Positions 27,622 to 36,974 of a stretch of 64,000 bases of DNA are shown here, piece by piece. The stretch is from Massilia violaceinigra. GTDB lineage: Bacteria > Pseudomonadota > Gammaproteobacteria > Burkholderiales > Burkholderiaceae_D. A program made the position numbers and the translations under genes. Location of the stretch: assembly GCF_002752675.1 (NCBI RefSeq), contig NZ_CP024608.1, positions 1,550,001-1,614,000 of the forward strand, in the 5' to 3' direction. The notes beneath the pieces were generated by a model. The model had not been told where the DNA came from. It ran no database searches and worked only from the letters and a program-made list of their open reading frames with translations. Each line of letters opens with the position of its first letter. Within the stretch, counting starts at the first letter, position 1.

Positions 27622-28349
27622 GCTGCGATTCCTTCTTCGCCCACCAGGCTGACGAAGGCGTCCTCGAGGTTGGCGATGCCGGTGCGGCGGCACAGCTCCT
27701 CGGGCGAGCCCTGGGCCACGGTATGGCCCTTGGCGATGACGATCACGTCGTCGCACAAGTGCGTTACTTCCTGCATCACGTGGGTGGCCATGATCACGCA
27801 GCAGCCGTCCTGGCGCAGGGCGGTGAGGGCGGTGCGCAGGGCGCGCGTGCTCATCACGTCCAGCCCGCGGCTCGGTTCGTCGAGCAGCAGGTGGCGCGGC
27901 TTGTGCAGCAGGGTGCGCGCCAGCGCCACCTTGATGCGCTGGCCCTGCGAAAACCCCTTGGCGCGCCGTTCCAGGATGTCCTGCATGGCCAGCAGGTCGG
28001 CCACCTCATCGATGCGGCGCTGCACCAGGGGTGTGCTCATGCCGTTCAGTTCGCCGAAATAAGCCAGGTATTCGCGCGTGCTCAGGCGCTCGTACAGGCC
28101 GAACTGGTCGGTCAGGAAGCCGATATCCTTGCGCACCGTCATCGGATCGATGGCTGGATCGATGCCGCCGATGCTGATGCTGCCCTGGTCGCGCTTGAGC
28201 AAGCCCACCAGCAGGCGCAGCAGGGTGGTCTTGCCGGCCCCGTTTGGACCGAGCAGGGCCGTGATCTGGCCGTCGGCGGCCGTGAAGCTGACGCCTCCCA
28301 GCGCTTGCAGCGAGCCGAACTGTTTGCGTACGTCGTCTACAACAATCAT
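27618..28349 (-). CDS. ABC transporter ATP-binding protein
   Basis: 243 aa. Walker [10 protein letters not shown], signature FSQGQRIKVALARTLL, Walker B LLLDEPSRGLD and H-loop MATHVMQEVTHL. The domain order is of the NatA/CcmA type. Translationally coupled to the permease (ATGA overlap). Confidence 0.92.
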   Translation of the reverse strand: MIVVDDVRKQFGSLQALGGVSFTAADGQITALLGPNGAGKTTLLRLLVGLLKRDQGSISIGGIDPAIDPMTVRKDIGFLTDQFGLYERLSTREYLAYFGELNGMSTPLVQRRIDEVADLLAMQDILERRAKGFSQGQRIKVALARTLLHKPRHLLLDEPSRGLDVMSTRALRTALTALRQDGCCVIMATHVMQEVTHLCDDVIVIAKGHTVAQGSPEELCRRTGIANLEDAFVSLVGEEGIAA

Positions 28350-28365
28350 CGTGGCCTCGGGCTAT

Positions 28366-29814
28366 TCAAGGGTGCGGACCGGCGCTGCCGATCTGGAAGT
28401 TGGCGGCCGGAATGTCATTCAGGCAGTGGGCCATGACCGGTTTTTGCGGTGCGTCGAGAAACTCGCGCAGCAGGCGCGGCGCGCAGCCCAGCGCGGAAAT
28501 GCCGTGGCCGGCATTGGCCACCACCAGGTGCTGGGCCTTGGGAATGTGGCGCGCGGCGGCCTCGGCGCGGCGCGGCGGCGTCACCGGGTCCAGCGCGCCC
28601 GACAGCAGCAGGGCCGGCGCCAGGATCGGGCTCGGCGCGCGCCAGGCGACTGCCGGGACCTTGATCGACTTGCACAGCTCGATCAACTGCCCGACCCGTC
28701 CGCCCCCGAGGAAGGAATTGTGGGCGTCGTCGGCCAGCAATTGCGGCGTCATGCGCGGATAATCCTCGGCGCAGATCACGGCCATGTGCAGCACCAGCGC
28801 GGTGCCGCCTTCGCCGGCCAGGTCGGAGGCGACGTTGCGGCGCGCCACGAAAGGCGCCCAGCGCCCCAGGTGGGCGCTGTGGATCAGGAACGGCAGGCGC
28901 CGTCCGTCCAGCGCCGAGTACAGCACGTTGTGCACGGTGTTCAGGAAGCGCTCCTTGGTCATGTTCATCTGCAGGGGCTCGGCGGTGCGCGGATTGGACA
29001 GGTTCAGCGGCACGGGAGCGGCGCTGACCTTGGCCAGCAGGCCGTTGAATTCGGCGCGCAGCGCGGGGTAGGCCTTGTTGCAGCCGTTGTCGGCCGCGCA
29101 CTGGCGGAACAGGGCGTCCAGCGCCGCCTGGCCGTCGCGTCCGCCGGCCGGGATGATCTGGTCGGGCGCGGCCACGCCGTCCAGCACCAGGCTGCGTACC
29201 GCATGCGGAAACGCGCGCGCGTAGGCCTGGCCGAGGCGGGTGCCGTACGACGCCCCCCACACATTGATTTGCTGGTAACCGAGCGCCAGGCGCACCTGTT
29301 CGATGTCGCGCGCGGCTTGTTCGGTGGTATAGGCCGACAGCGGCTGGCGGATGGCGGCCAGGCAGGCGCGCACGGCGGCGATCTGTTCCTCGTCGCTGAG
29401 ATTTTCCGGCAGGGCGTCGTCATCGCAGTCGAGCTTGCCGGACAGGCCGGTGCCGCGCTGGTCGATGAATACGATGTCGCGGGTGGCGCGGGTGCGCCGG
29501 AACATGGCATTGAGTGCCGGCAGCACGTCGCTGCCGGCCTGGCCGGGGCCGCCCGCCAGCACGAACAGGGGATCGGGGCGTCCCGATTCGCGGAAGGCCG
29601 GCGCGACGGTGATGTGCAGCGTCAGGGTCGGGCCGGTGGGCTGGCGGTAATCGAGGGGAACGGCCAGTGTGCGGCAGCGCAAGCCTTCTTCGGAACCGGG
29701 CAGATGGCAGGTGCGCCCGTTCAGGGCTGCGCCGGGCGCGCTGGCCAGGCAGGACGGTGCCAGGGCCGACAGCAAGGAGAGCAGTGAGGCGGCAAGGCAA
29801 TGTTTCAATTTCAC
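28366..29814 (-). CDS. Secreted alpha/beta hydrolase with TAP-like C-terminal domain
   Basis: 482 aa. GTG at 29814 is chosen because GGGAG lies just upstream; it yields a Sec signal peptide (KLKHCLAASLLSLLSALAP, cleavage near CLA-SAP). The oxyanion region is VLAGGPGQAGSD, the nucleophile Ser lies in WGASYGTRLGQAY, and the TAP-like C-terminus carries the acid in SGALDPVTPP and the base in VVANAGHGIS. Members include tripeptidyl aminopeptidases and proline iminopeptidase-like esterases that act outside the cytoplasm. It follows the ABC operon by 16 bases but transcription begins upstream of it. Alternative start at 29844 would spoil the signal peptide. Confidence 0.85.
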   Translation of the reverse strand: MKLKHCLAASLLSLLSALAPSCLASAPGAALNGRTCHLPGSEEGLRCRTLAVPLDYRQPTGPTLTLHITVAPAFRESGRPDPLFVLAGGPGQAGSDVLPALNAMFRRTRATRDIVFIDQRGTGLSGKLDCDDDALPENLSDEEQIAAVRACLAAIRQPLSAYTTEQAARDIEQVRLALGYQQINVWGASYGTRLGQAYARAFPHAVRSLVLDGVAAPDQIIPAGGRDGQAALDALFRQCAADNGCNKAYPALRAEFNGLLAKVSAAPVPLNLSNPRTAEPLQMNMTKERFLNTVHNVLYSALDGRRLPFLIHSAHLGRWAPFVARRNVASDLAGEGGTALVLHMAVICAEDYPRMTPQLLADDAHNSFLGGGRVGQLIELCKSIKVPAVAWRAPSPILAPALLLSGALDPVTPPRRAEAAARHIPKAQHLVVANAGHGISALGCAPRLLREFLDAPQKPVMAHCLNDIPAANFQIGSAGPHP

Positions 29815-30003
29815 GAGGTCTCCCGACGATAAGTGCTCAGGCATAGTAGATTGACATTCTTTCCGGGGTCAAGAAAGTTTTTTTCGGTTAATGAAACAGG
29901 CGCTGTGGTGCAGTCTAGGGTGGGCCATGGCGCTGGCGTTTGCGATTTATCTAGGGATGGCGCCGATGTCATTTCGCTACTGCCGCAACAGCCGGAGAAG
30001 GGC

Positions 30004-30033
30004 TTGACTCGTCCATGGGGAGCGCGTTATAGT
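30004..30033 (+). promoter_or_regulatory. Sigma-70 promoter of rplM-rpsI
   Basis: TTGACT at 30004-30009 and TATAGT at 30028-30033 with an 18-base spacer. It leaves an untranslated leader of about 100 bases before rplM, long enough for the autoregulatory binding known for ribosomal operons, though no specific structure is claimed. Confidence 0.65.
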
Positions 30034-30142
30034 AGCCGGCTTTCCGTTTGCTCAGGAAAAGACAATAAGGCAGAGTCCGCGGGCAGTACATGCGGAACCA
30101 CCATTTGAGCGATTTAATAAGTTTTATATTTAGGAAGTCAAC

Positions 30143-30577
30143 ATGAAAACTTTTTCCGCTAAGGGACATGAAGTCCAGCGCGATTGGTTCGTGGTTGACG
30201 CGACGGATCTGATCCTCGGACGTGTTGCCAGCGAAGTGGCACTCCGGTTGCGCGGCAAACACAAACCCGAATTCACTCCTCACGTCGACACGGGCGATTT
30301 CATCGTCGTGATCAATGCAGGCAAACTGCGCGTGACCGGTACCAAGGCAACCGAGAAGACGTACTACCGTCACTCGGGCTACCCAGGTGGTATCTACGAA
30401 ACCAACTTCAAGAAAATGCAAGAGCGTTTTCCTGGTCGCGCGCTTGAAAAAGCGGTCAAGGGCATGCTGCCTAAGGGCCCGCTTGGCTACGCCATGATCA
30501 AGAAGCTCAAAGTGTACGCGGAAGGTTCCCACCCGCACGCTGCCCAGCAACCTACAGCACTCGTGCTGTTCAAGTAA
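30143..30577 (+). CDS. rplM: 50S ribosomal protein L13
   Basis: 144 aa, close to the usual 142. Contains [20 protein letters not shown], the family opening, and [12 protein letters not shown] and [12 protein letters not shown], the L13 signature. Shine-Dalgarno AGGAAG lies before ATG. rpsI follows after 9 bases, the universal pair. Confidence 0.99.
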   Translation: MKTFSAKGHEVQRDWFVVDATDLILGRVASEVALRLRGKHKPEFTPHVDTGDFIVVINAGKLRVTGTKATEKTYYRHSGYPGGIYETNFKKMQERFPGRALEKAVKGMLPKGPLGYAMIKKLKVYAEGSHPHAAQQPTALVLFK

Positions 30578-30586
30578 GGAGCTGAC

Positions 30587-30979
30587 ATGATCGGTAACTA
30601 CAATTACGGCACCGGCCGTCGCAAGAGTGCAGTCGCTCGCGTCTTCATCAAAGTTGGCACTGGCCAAATCATCGTTAACGGCAAACCAGCCGCTGACTAC
30701 TTCTCGCGCGAAACGGGCCTGATGGTCATCCGTCAACCGCTGGAACTGACCGGCAATGTCGAGCGTTTCGACATCAAGGTCAACGTTCACGGTGGTGGCG
30801 AGTCCGGCCAGGCTGGCGCGGTTCGTCACGGCATCACCCGTGCACTGATCGACTACGACGCATCGTTGAAGGGCGACCTGGCACGTGCCGGTTTCGTTAC
30901 CCGCGATGCACGTGAAGTCGAGCGTAAAAAAGTTGGTCTGCGCAAAGCACGTCGCGCAAAGCAATTCTCGAAGCGTTAA
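30587..30979 (+). CDS. rpsI: 30S ribosomal protein S9
   Basis: 130 aa. Opens [20 protein letters not shown] and ends in the conserved basic tail [11 protein letters not shown] that reaches the ribosomal P-site. GGAGCT before the ATG. Cotranscribed with rplM; a terminator follows. Confidence 0.99.
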   Translation: MIGNYNYGTGRRKSAVARVFIKVGTGQIIVNGKPAADYFSRETGLMVIRQPLELTGNVERFDIKVNVHGGGESGQAGAVRHGITRALIDYDASLKGDLARAGFVTRDAREVERKKVGLRKARRAKQFSKR

Positions 30980-31013
30980 TTCGCCTCCAGCGCGCACTCC
31001 GGTGCGCAGCTTC

Positions 31014-31050
31014 AAAAAAGCCGCCGACTGCGAAGTCAGGCGGCTTTTTT
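31014..31050 (+). terminator. Rho-independent terminator of rplM-rpsI
   Basis: AAAAAAGCCGCC and GGCGGCTTTTTT flank a 13-base loop, with further T-rich sequence after. Strong stem plus U-tract, 35 bases after the rpsI stop. Confidence 0.92.
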
Positions 31051-31071
31051 GTTTTTGTTTCCTAACTTCTG

Positions 31072-31295
31072 ACAACCGGGGTCAGAGCTCTGACTTGCAA
31101 TTAATTGCCGACTCGTACTGAACTGGTGAGCGGCCTCGCTGATGATGGCTGAATATCGCGCATATCCCGACAAATGTGCCTAAAGCCGCCGTTGTGGGGC
31201 AGCGCCCGCTGATGTACCAGCCCGGATTGTCAATAATGTTGCTAGTCAGAGCTCTGACCCCGGTTGTGCAAGAGCTCTGACCCCGGTTGTGCAAG
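31072..31295. mobile_element. MITE-like element with 23-bp terminal inverted repeats
   Basis: A perfect 23-bp sequence containing GGGGTCAGAGCTCTGAC at 31072-31094 recurs inverted at 31245-31267, bounding 196 bp without coding capacity. A direct copy of the right end (AGAGCTCTGACCCCGGTTGT, then GCAAG) follows at 31271-31295. The inner CAGAGCTCTG is itself palindromic. It sits between rpsI and argC. No target-site duplication was identified. Confidence 0.65.
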
Positions 31296-31390
31296 TTTTG
31301 GGGTTCGGTAGCGCTGCGCAGCGTTTTGCTTGCGCTGTTAGAATCACCATCTTTCGGGCAAGGCCCACCATTTACTCTCAAGGAATACAT

Positions 31391-32428
31391 ATGATCAAAG
31401 TTAGCATCGTCGGCGGTACGGGTTACACGGGCGTGGAATTGCTGCGACTGCTGTCGGTCCACCCTGATGTGGAGCTGACCGCGATTACGTCGCGTAAGGA
31501 AGATGGCTTGCCCGTCGCTGATATGTTTCCTTCGCTGCGCGGCAAGGTGAACCTGGCGTTTTCGGCCCCGGACAAGGTCGATCTGACCAAGTGCGACGTG
31601 GTCTTTTTCGCCACCCCGCACGGCGTGGCCATGGCCCAGGCTCCGGCACTGCTGGCCGCCGGCGTCAAGGTCATCGACCTGGCCGCCGATTTCCGCCTGA
31701 AAGACCAGGCAACCTTCGAGCAGTGGTACAAGATTCCACACACTTGCCCGGACCTGCTGGAAGAGGCCGTCTACGGCTTGCCGGAACTGAACCGCGAAGC
31801 GGTCAAGAACGCGCGCCTGATCGCCAATCCGGGTTGCTATCCGACCACCATGCAGCTGGGTTTCGTGCCGCTGCTCAAGGCGAACCTGATCGATGCCAGC
31901 GCCCTGATCGCGGATGCGAAGTCGGGCGTGTCGGGCGCCGGCCGCAAGGCGGAAATCGGCACCCTGTTCTCCGAGTCGAGCGATAATTTCAAGGCTTACG
32001 GCGTGTCCGGCCATCGCCATACGCCGGAAACCGTGGCCCAGCTGCAGCGTTTTACCGGCCTGCCGGTCAACCTGATCTTCACGCCGCACCTGGTGCCGAT
32101 GATCCGCGGGATGCATTCGACCCTGTACGCACGCTTGACCACCGATATCAGCAACGAGGAGCTGCAGGAGCTGTTCGAGAGCACCTACAAGGACGCGGCT
32201 TTCGTCGACGTCATGCCGTTCGGCTCGCATCCGGAAACCCGTTCGACCCGCGGCTCGAACATGCTGCGCCTGGCGCTGCATCGTCCGAACAACGGCAATA
32301 CCCTGGTGATCCTGGTGGTCCAGGATAATCTGGTCAAGGGCGCCTCCGGCCAGGCGATCCAGTGCATGAACCTGATGTTCGGCCTGCATGAAACCCTGGG
32401 CTTGCAACAGGTCGCGCTGCTGCCGTAA
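31391..32428 (+). CDS. argC: N-acetyl-gamma-glutamyl-phosphate reductase
   Basis: 345 aa, third enzyme of arginine synthesis (NADPH-dependent reduction of N-acetylglutamyl phosphate). [18 protein letters not shown] is the NAD(P) Rossmann motif, the catalytic Cys lies in [12 protein letters not shown], and HRHTPE is the conserved His region. The start at 31391 has AAGGAA 7 bases upstream; longer frames extend into the repeat element. Monocistronic. Confidence 0.97.
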   Translation: MIKVSIVGGTGYTGVELLRLLSVHPDVELTAITSRKEDGLPVADMFPSLRGKVNLAFSAPDKVDLTKCDVVFFATPHGVAMAQAPALLAAGVKVIDLAADFRLKDQATFEQWYKIPHTCPDLLEEAVYGLPELNREAVKNARLIANPGCYPTTMQLGFVPLLKANLIDASALIADAKSGVSGAGRKAEIGTLFSESSDNFKAYGVSGHRHTPETVAQLQRFTGLPVNLIFTPHLVPMIRGMHSTLYARLTTDISNEELQELFESTYKDAAFVDVMPFGSHPETRSTRGSNMLRLALHRPNNGNTLVILVVQDNLVKGASGQAIQCMNLMFGLHETLGLQQVALLP

Positions 32429-32440
32429 GGCATGACAATG

Positions 32441-32464
32441 GCGGGAAGTGCAGCCGCTTCCCGC
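32441..32464 (+). terminator. Stem-loop after argC
   Basis: GCGGGAAG and CTTCCCGC around an 8-base loop, 13 bases after the argC stop, followed by AT-rich sequence without a solid T-run. Probable terminator. Confidence 0.55.
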
Positions 32465-32546
32465 AATATTAAATTTCAGTTAAACTTTCAATTTAGCCAA
32501 GTAGTCTTTATGATGGGTGGTATTTACCCACCATCGAAAGACTCTC

Positions 32547-33686
32547 ATGCGCTTCGTCCGCTCCCTGTTGTCCGCCCTCATGCTCGGCATCTTCGCCGCG
32601 CCCGCGCTTGCCGCCCCCTCCTACACAGTCACGACGCTCAATACCGGCCAGTACGATCAATGGCGCCTGATCGACAACGCCGGCACCCTGTACGGTTCTT
32701 CAAACTGGCGTACGGCATTTCATGCCGGCGGCAGCACCACGGTGGTGCATGTCAGCACGAGTCCGTTTCCCACCGGTGGGATCACGGCCATCAGCAATGC
32801 CGGCCATATGGCCAGCTACGAATACTGGACCACCATTGGCGACATCGTCAACGCCCGTGGCTACCTGACGGTCAACGGCGTTACCACGGACCTCGGTTCG
32901 TTCGGCCCTGATAGCTACGGCGGGGACACGTTCACCCATGGCGTCAACAATGCCGGCACGGTGGTGGGCAGTTCAAGCACCAATCTGCGCCTGCCGGGAG
33001 GCGATCCGCATTATCCGCGCTTCGCCAGCCATGCTTATGTGTACAGCGACAATAAAATGAAGGACCTGGGCACGCTGGGAGGCATCCACAGCAGCGCCTC
33101 GGGCATCAATGCCGCCGGGACCATCGTGGGCACCGCTGAAAACGCCAACCGCCAGGATCGCGCCTTCATCTACCAGAACGGCCGCATGACCGACCTGGGC
33201 GGATTCAGTGGCGGCAGCAGTCTGGCAAGCGGCATCAATGATGCCGGCCTGATCATCGGACAGTCCGCACGCGACAATAACGGCTATGTGAAGTCGGCCT
33301 TTGTGTATGCGAATGGCGCGATGACCGATCTGGGCTGGGGTGCGCAACGCAGTTCGAATGCCGTCGATATCAATGAGCTGGGCCAGATCATCGGCTACGG
33401 CGCCGACGCGAACGGCCAGGAGCGTGGCTTCATCTATCAGAACGGCCAGCTGCTGCAGCTCGACAAGGCCGTCGACCCGCTGGACAACTGGATTATCAAA
33501 ACCACTTACAGCATCAATGATAATGGCCTGATCCTGGCCGATGCGTGCAAGCTCGATGTCTGCGGCACGGTGCTGCTGAGCCCCGTTCCGGAGCCGGAAA
33601 CCTTTGCAATGTTGCTGGCCGGACTAGGTTTGCTCGGTTTTTGCGCGCGCCGCCGCTCCCGCACCGTAGCGAACGCAAAGCAATAG
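32547..33686 (+). CDS. PEP-CTERM sorted protein with HAF-type repeats
   Basis: 379 aa. Signal peptide MRFVRSLLSALMLGIFAAPA with cleavage after ALA. The body consists of about six repeats of the HAF type, e.g. DLGTLGGIHSSASGINAAG, FIYQNGRMTDLGGFSGG and GINDAGLIIGQS. The end VPEPETFAML-LAGLGLLGF-CARRRSR is a PEP-CTERM sorting signal: Pro-Glu-Pro box, TM helix, Arg cluster. Such proteins are processed by an EpsH/XrtA-type exosortase and displayed or released with exopolysaccharide. ATG at 32547 is preferred because the upstream in-frame GTG (32517) lies in a hairpin-forming segment. Confidence 0.88.
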   Translation: MRFVRSLLSALMLGIFAAPALAAPSYTVTTLNTGQYDQWRLIDNAGTLYGSSNWRTAFHAGGSTTVVHVSTSPFPTGGITAISNAGHMASYEYWTTIGDIVNARGYLTVNGVTTDLGSFGPDSYGGDTFTHGVNNAGTVVGSSSTNLRLPGGDPHYPRFASHAYVYSDNKMKDLGTLGGIHSSASGINAAGTIVGTAENANRQDRAFIYQNGRMTDLGGFSGGSSLASGINDAGLIIGQSARDNNGYVKSAFVYANGAMTDLGWGAQRSSNAVDINELGQIIGYGADANGQERGFIYQNGQLLQLDKAVDPLDNWIIKTTYSINDNGLILADACKLDVCGTVLLSPVPEPETFAMLLAGLGLLGFCARRRSRTVANAKQ

Positions 33687-33736
33687 CTTGAATTCGCGCC
33701 GGATGGCCGCATTGTAGGTACAGTAGGACAGCACAG

Positions 33737-33754
33737 CCCCGGCACGCGCCGGGG
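33737..33754 (+). terminator. GC-rich hairpin after the PEP-CTERM gene
   Basis: CCCCGGC-ACGC-GCCGGGG, 51 bases after the stop, without a strong T-run (TGTCTCATTT follows). Possible terminator. Confidence 0.5.
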
Positions 33755-33847
33755 TGTCTCATTTGACGGTCGCCGCCAGTGGTCTGTGAGCGTGACTCGT
33801 CCCAACAGTCTATAATGACGCATATCCGTTCCCAGTAGGAGTTCCAA

Positions 33848-34210
33848 ATGAATGCAGTTGCTGAAATGCCAGAAGTGATGCCGGCACCGATCGTGTTTAC
33901 CGATAGCGCCGCGCAAAAGGTTGCACAGCTGATCGAGGAAGAGGGCAATCCCGACCTCAAACTGCGCGTCTTCGTGCAGGGCGGCGGCTGCTCGGGCTTC
34001 CAGTACGGCTTCACCTTCGACGAAATCGTCAACGAAGATGACACCACCATGGTCAAGAATGGCGTGCAACTGCTGATCGATTCGATGAGCTACCAATACC
34101 TGGTCGGCGCGGAAATCGATTATAAAGATGATCTCGAAGGTGCCCAGTTCGTCATCAAGAATCCAACCGCTACCTCGACCTGCGGTTGCGGTTCGTCGTT
34201 CTCGGTATAA
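33848..34210 (+). CDS. erpA: Iron-sulfur cluster insertion protein ErpA
   Basis: 120 aa A-type Fe-S carrier that delivers clusters to apoproteins such as those of isoprenoid synthesis. The three cluster cysteines are in [11 protein letters not shown] and [29 protein letters not shown] is the usual opening of the fold. A TATAAT box at 33811-33816 lies 31 bases before the ATG, without an obvious -35; AGGAG precedes the start. Confidence 0.96.
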   Translation: MNAVAEMPEVMPAPIVFTDSAAQKVAQLIEEEGNPDLKLRVFVQGGGCSGFQYGFTFDEIVNEDDTTMVKNGVQLLIDSMSYQYLVGAEIDYKDDLEGAQFVIKNPTATSTCGCGSSFSV

Positions 34211-34223
34211 GCCAGTCCGGCCC

Positions 34224-34243
34224 AGGCCGCTCCAAGGCGGCCT
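34224..34243. terminator. Hairpin between convergent erpA and anmK
   Basis: AGGCCGC-TCCAAG-GCGGCCT in the 39-base gap between the two stops. No T-run; may serve both directions. Confidence 0.4.
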
Positions 34244-34249
34244 GCCAGC

Positions 34250-35350
34250 CTAAGCAGGATAGAGGGCGCCCAGAATCCTGGGTCCCTTTGCCCCCGTCAC
34301 CGACGGCAAATTGCCCGCTTCGCGCCTTGTGAAGCGGTAGCCCAGCCACGCGAACGCCAGCGCTTCGACGTGATTCGGGGCCACGCCCAGGGCGTCGGTT
34401 GATTCCACTCTTGTCTTGCCACCCAGCGCTTGCGCCAGTTCGCGCAACAGCGTGCCGTTGTACGCCCCGCCGCCGCACACATACACCGCCTCCACCTCAC
34501 TGGCCTGCTGATGAATCGCGCGCGCGATGCTCAGGGCGGTCAGCGTGGTCAGGGTCGCCTGTACGTCCGCCGCCGGCATGCTCGGCGCCTGCGCCAGCCG
34601 CTGCGCCAGCCAGTCGGCATGGAACAGGTCGCGCCCCGTGCTTTTTGGTGCGGCCAGGCGGAAATAGGGTTCGTCGAGCAAGATGCCGAGCAGGGTCGGA
34701 TCGACTCGACCGCCGGCGGCCCAGGCGCCGTCGGCGTCATACGCCTTGCCCTGGTGCATGCCGATCCAGTGATCCATCAGCACATTGCCGGGACCGGTAT
34801 CGAAGCCGCTCACCTTGCCGTCGGCATGCAGCACGCTGATGTTGGCGATGCCGCCGATATTGATCACCACGCGGGTCTGGCCGGCCTGGCCGAAGCACGC
34901 CTGGTGGAAGGCCGGCACCAGCGGCGCGCCCTGGCCGCCGGCAGCCACGTCGCGCGCGCGGAAGTCGGCGATGACGTCGATGCCGGTCAGTTCGGCCAGG
35001 AGGGCAGGGTGGTTGAGCTGGCGCGTGTAGCCGAGCTCGGGCCGGTGGCGTACCGTCTGCCCATGCGCGGCCAGCGCTTGCACGGGGCCGGGCGCCCCCG
35101 GCAGCAGGGCTGCCACGCACTCGGCGTAGCAGCCGGTCAGGTGGGCGGCGGCCAGCGCTTCGCGCGCGATTTCGTTGTCGCCGCTGCTTTGCAGGGCCAT
35201 CAGGTCGGCGCGCAACGCGTCGGGGAAGGGGACGAAGGCCGCTTGCAGGGTGCGGATGGCGCCGCCGGCAAAGTCGGCCAGCACGCCGTCGACCCCATCC
35301 ATGCTGGTGCCGGACATCAAGCCGATGTACAGCGTCGAAGGTGTGGTCAT
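34250..35350 (-). CDS. anmK: Anhydro-N-acetylmuramic acid kinase
   Basis: 366 aa. Phosphorylates and opens 1,6-anhydro-MurNAc from recycled peptidoglycan. The ATP-binding [12 protein letters not shown] near the N-terminus, [21 protein letters not shown] and [13 protein letters not shown] are diagnostic. ATG at 35350 has GGAA upstream; a TTG at 35365 is less likely. It is downstream of the M23 peptidase gene but separated from it by a strong terminator, so both act on cell wall but are probably transcribed separately. Confidence 0.96.
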   Translation of the reverse strand: MTTPSTLYIGLMSGTSMDGVDGVLADFAGGAIRTLQAAFVPFPDALRADLMALQSSGDNEIAREALAAAHLTGCYAECVAALLPGAPGPVQALAAHGQTVRHRPELGYTRQLNHPALLAELTGIDVIADFRARDVAAGGQGAPLVPAFHQACFGQAGQTRVVINIGGIANISVLHADGKVSGFDTGPGNVLMDHWIGMHQGKAYDADGAWAAGGRVDPTLLGILLDEPYFRLAAPKSTGRDLFHADWLAQRLAQAPSMPAADVQATLTTLTALSIARAIHQQASEVEAVYVCGGGAYNGTLLRELAQALGGKTRVESTDALGVAPNHVEALAFAWLGYRFTRREAGNLPSVTGAKGPRILGALYPA

Positions 35351-35376
35351 GTCTGTTCCAATCAAAACAGCGGGCG

Positions 35377-35419
35377 AAAAAAAAGGGCAGGAGCCGGGTC
35401 GATGATCCGGTTCCTGCCC
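35377..35419 (-). terminator. Rho-independent terminator of the M23 peptidase gene
   Basis: On the minus strand GGGCAGGAACCGG pairs with CCGGCTCCTGCCC (one mismatch) and is followed by eight T. It starts 19 bases after the M23 stop and ends 26 bases before the anmK ATG. Confidence 0.9.
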
Positions 35420-35438
35420 GTGTCGGTGCGCTGACCTT

Positions 35439-36803
35439 TTAGCGCGCCATGTTCGAGCCGGTCGTCGGACGCAGCAGGGCGAAGCGGTGCGACATGTCGG
35501 CCGCGGCGATCTGGAAGCGGGCCCGCTCGGCCGGCGTCATCGGGGCCTGTGCCAGCACCTTGATCGACATCGGATCGACTGCATCGTTGTTGACGCGGAA
35601 CTCGTAGTGCAGGTGAGCGCCGGTCGACCAGCCGGTCGAGCCGACGTAGCCGATCACATCACCCTGGCTGACCTTGCTGCCCTTGCGGATGCCTGGAGCG
35701 AAACGGCTCATGTGCGCATACGCGGTGGTGTAGTTGGCCCAGTGCTTGATGGTGACGAAGTTGCCGTAGCCGCCTTGCACGCCGGCGAAGTCGATCACGC
35801 CGTCGCCGGAAGCGCGGATGGGCGTACCCAGCGCGGCGGCGAAGTCGACGCCCTTGTGCGCTTTCCAGGCGCCGGAAATCGGATGCGAGCGCAGCGAGAA
35901 GCCCGACGAAATCCGCGAGAATTCCAGCGGCGACTTGAGGAAGGCTTTTTTCAGTGCCTTGCCGTCGAAGGTGTAGTAGCCGCCCTGCTTGCTGACCGGA
36001 TCTTCGTACCAGACGGACTGGTAGGTCACGCCGCGGTTGACGAATTCGCCTGCCAGGATACGGCCGGCGCGCACCATTTCGCCATCTTGCCAGAACGTTT
36101 CGTAGACCACGTTGAAGCGGTCGCCGCGTTTCAGGTCGGAACGGAAGTCGATACTGGTGGAAAACATTTCGATGATCTGGGCGACGATGGCGTCGGGCAG
36201 TTTGCCGCCGTCGGTGGTGGCGTCGGTCGCCGAGTAGAGGGAGTTGGTGATTTCGCGGGCGCGCATTTCAACCCGGCGTTCCAGCAAGGCTGGCGTTTCC
36301 TCGGCAGTGAACTTGCCGCCCTCGCGGGTGATCGAAATCAGTTTGACCGGGTTGTCGCGGCCGTCGACGACGGTGGCGCGCAGCCATTGCAGTTCGCCGT
36401 TTTCGCCCGTCTGTGCCTGGACCCGCTTGCCGGTCTTGAGCTGCATGACGGCTTTGGCGACCTTGTCGGACTTGATGAAGTCGACGGCAGCGGCATCGTC
36501 CACGCCCAGACGCGTGAGCAGGGCGGCGAGCGTATCGCCCGGACGTACCTTCTCTTCGTGAATGAATTGCTGGTCGTCCTTTTGCAGCGCAGTGATCTGA
36601 TCCGCCAGGTTCGGCAGCTCGAGATTTTGTGCGATCGATTTGACCGGCAGGTCCGACGCATCCGGAGCCAGGGGCGCTACGCCCGCGGCACCAAATGCGC
36701 ACACTGTCAGGAAGATCGCGCCGGCGCTGATGATGCGCGCTTTTCGCGTTGTTCCTAGCAAGCCGGTCAAGCGTTTGCCTGTGAATTTGTTTGTAGGGTC
36801 CAT
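35439..36803 (-). CDS. M23 family metallopeptidase (OapA/LysM-like and peptidase domains)
   Basis: 454 aa inner-membrane-anchored murein endopeptidase. TM near residues 25-45 ([20 protein letters not shown]), an OapA/LysM-like segment with [15 protein letters not shown], then a C-terminal M23 domain. Zinc ligands are seen as HxxxD in [14 protein letters not shown] and HxH in [12 protein letters not shown]. It resembles MepM/YebA-type D,D-endopeptidases that cleave cross-links for wall growth. The start is uncertain: ATG at 36803 or 36833, neither with a clear ribosome site. Divergent from tyrS, an order common in Burkholderiales. Confidence 0.9.
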   Translation of the reverse strand: MDPTNKFTGKRLTGLLGTTRKARIISAGAIFLTVCAFGAAGVAPLAPDASDLPVKSIAQNLELPNLADQITALQKDDQQFIHEEKVRPGDTLAALLTRLGVDDAAAVDFIKSDKVAKAVMQLKTGKRVQAQTGENGELQWLRATVVDGRDNPVKLISITREGGKFTAEETPALLERRVEMRAREITNSLYSATDATTDGGKLPDAIVAQIIEMFSTSIDFRSDLKRGDRFNVVYETFWQDGEMVRAGRILAGEFVNRGVTYQSVWYEDPVSKQGGYYTFDGKALKKAFLKSPLEFSRISSGFSLRSHPISGAWKAHKGVDFAAALGTPIRASGDGVIDFAGVQGGYGNFVTIKHWANYTTAYAHMSRFAPGIRKGSKVSQGDVIGYVGSTGWSTGAHLHYEFRVNNDAVDPMSIKVLAQAPMTPAERARFQIAAADMSHRFALLRPTTGSNMAR

Positions 36804-36974
36804 GCAATCAGTTAAAATTTGCCGCTTGAACATTCGCGTTGAGCACTTAACTATTTCTTGTTATTGTTTTGTTTAGTTTTCATTGGGCAAGATTAATCGG
36901 ATCGAGCAGTATATCAAACTTTTGAATCCACCCAACAATTTCGACACTTTGCTACAGATTTATTACACATACCT

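Noticed and set aside
30034..30142. Known riboswitch or ribosomal leader in the rplM 5' region
   Set aside because: The leader is long enough, but I see no recognisable conserved structure, so no class is claimed.
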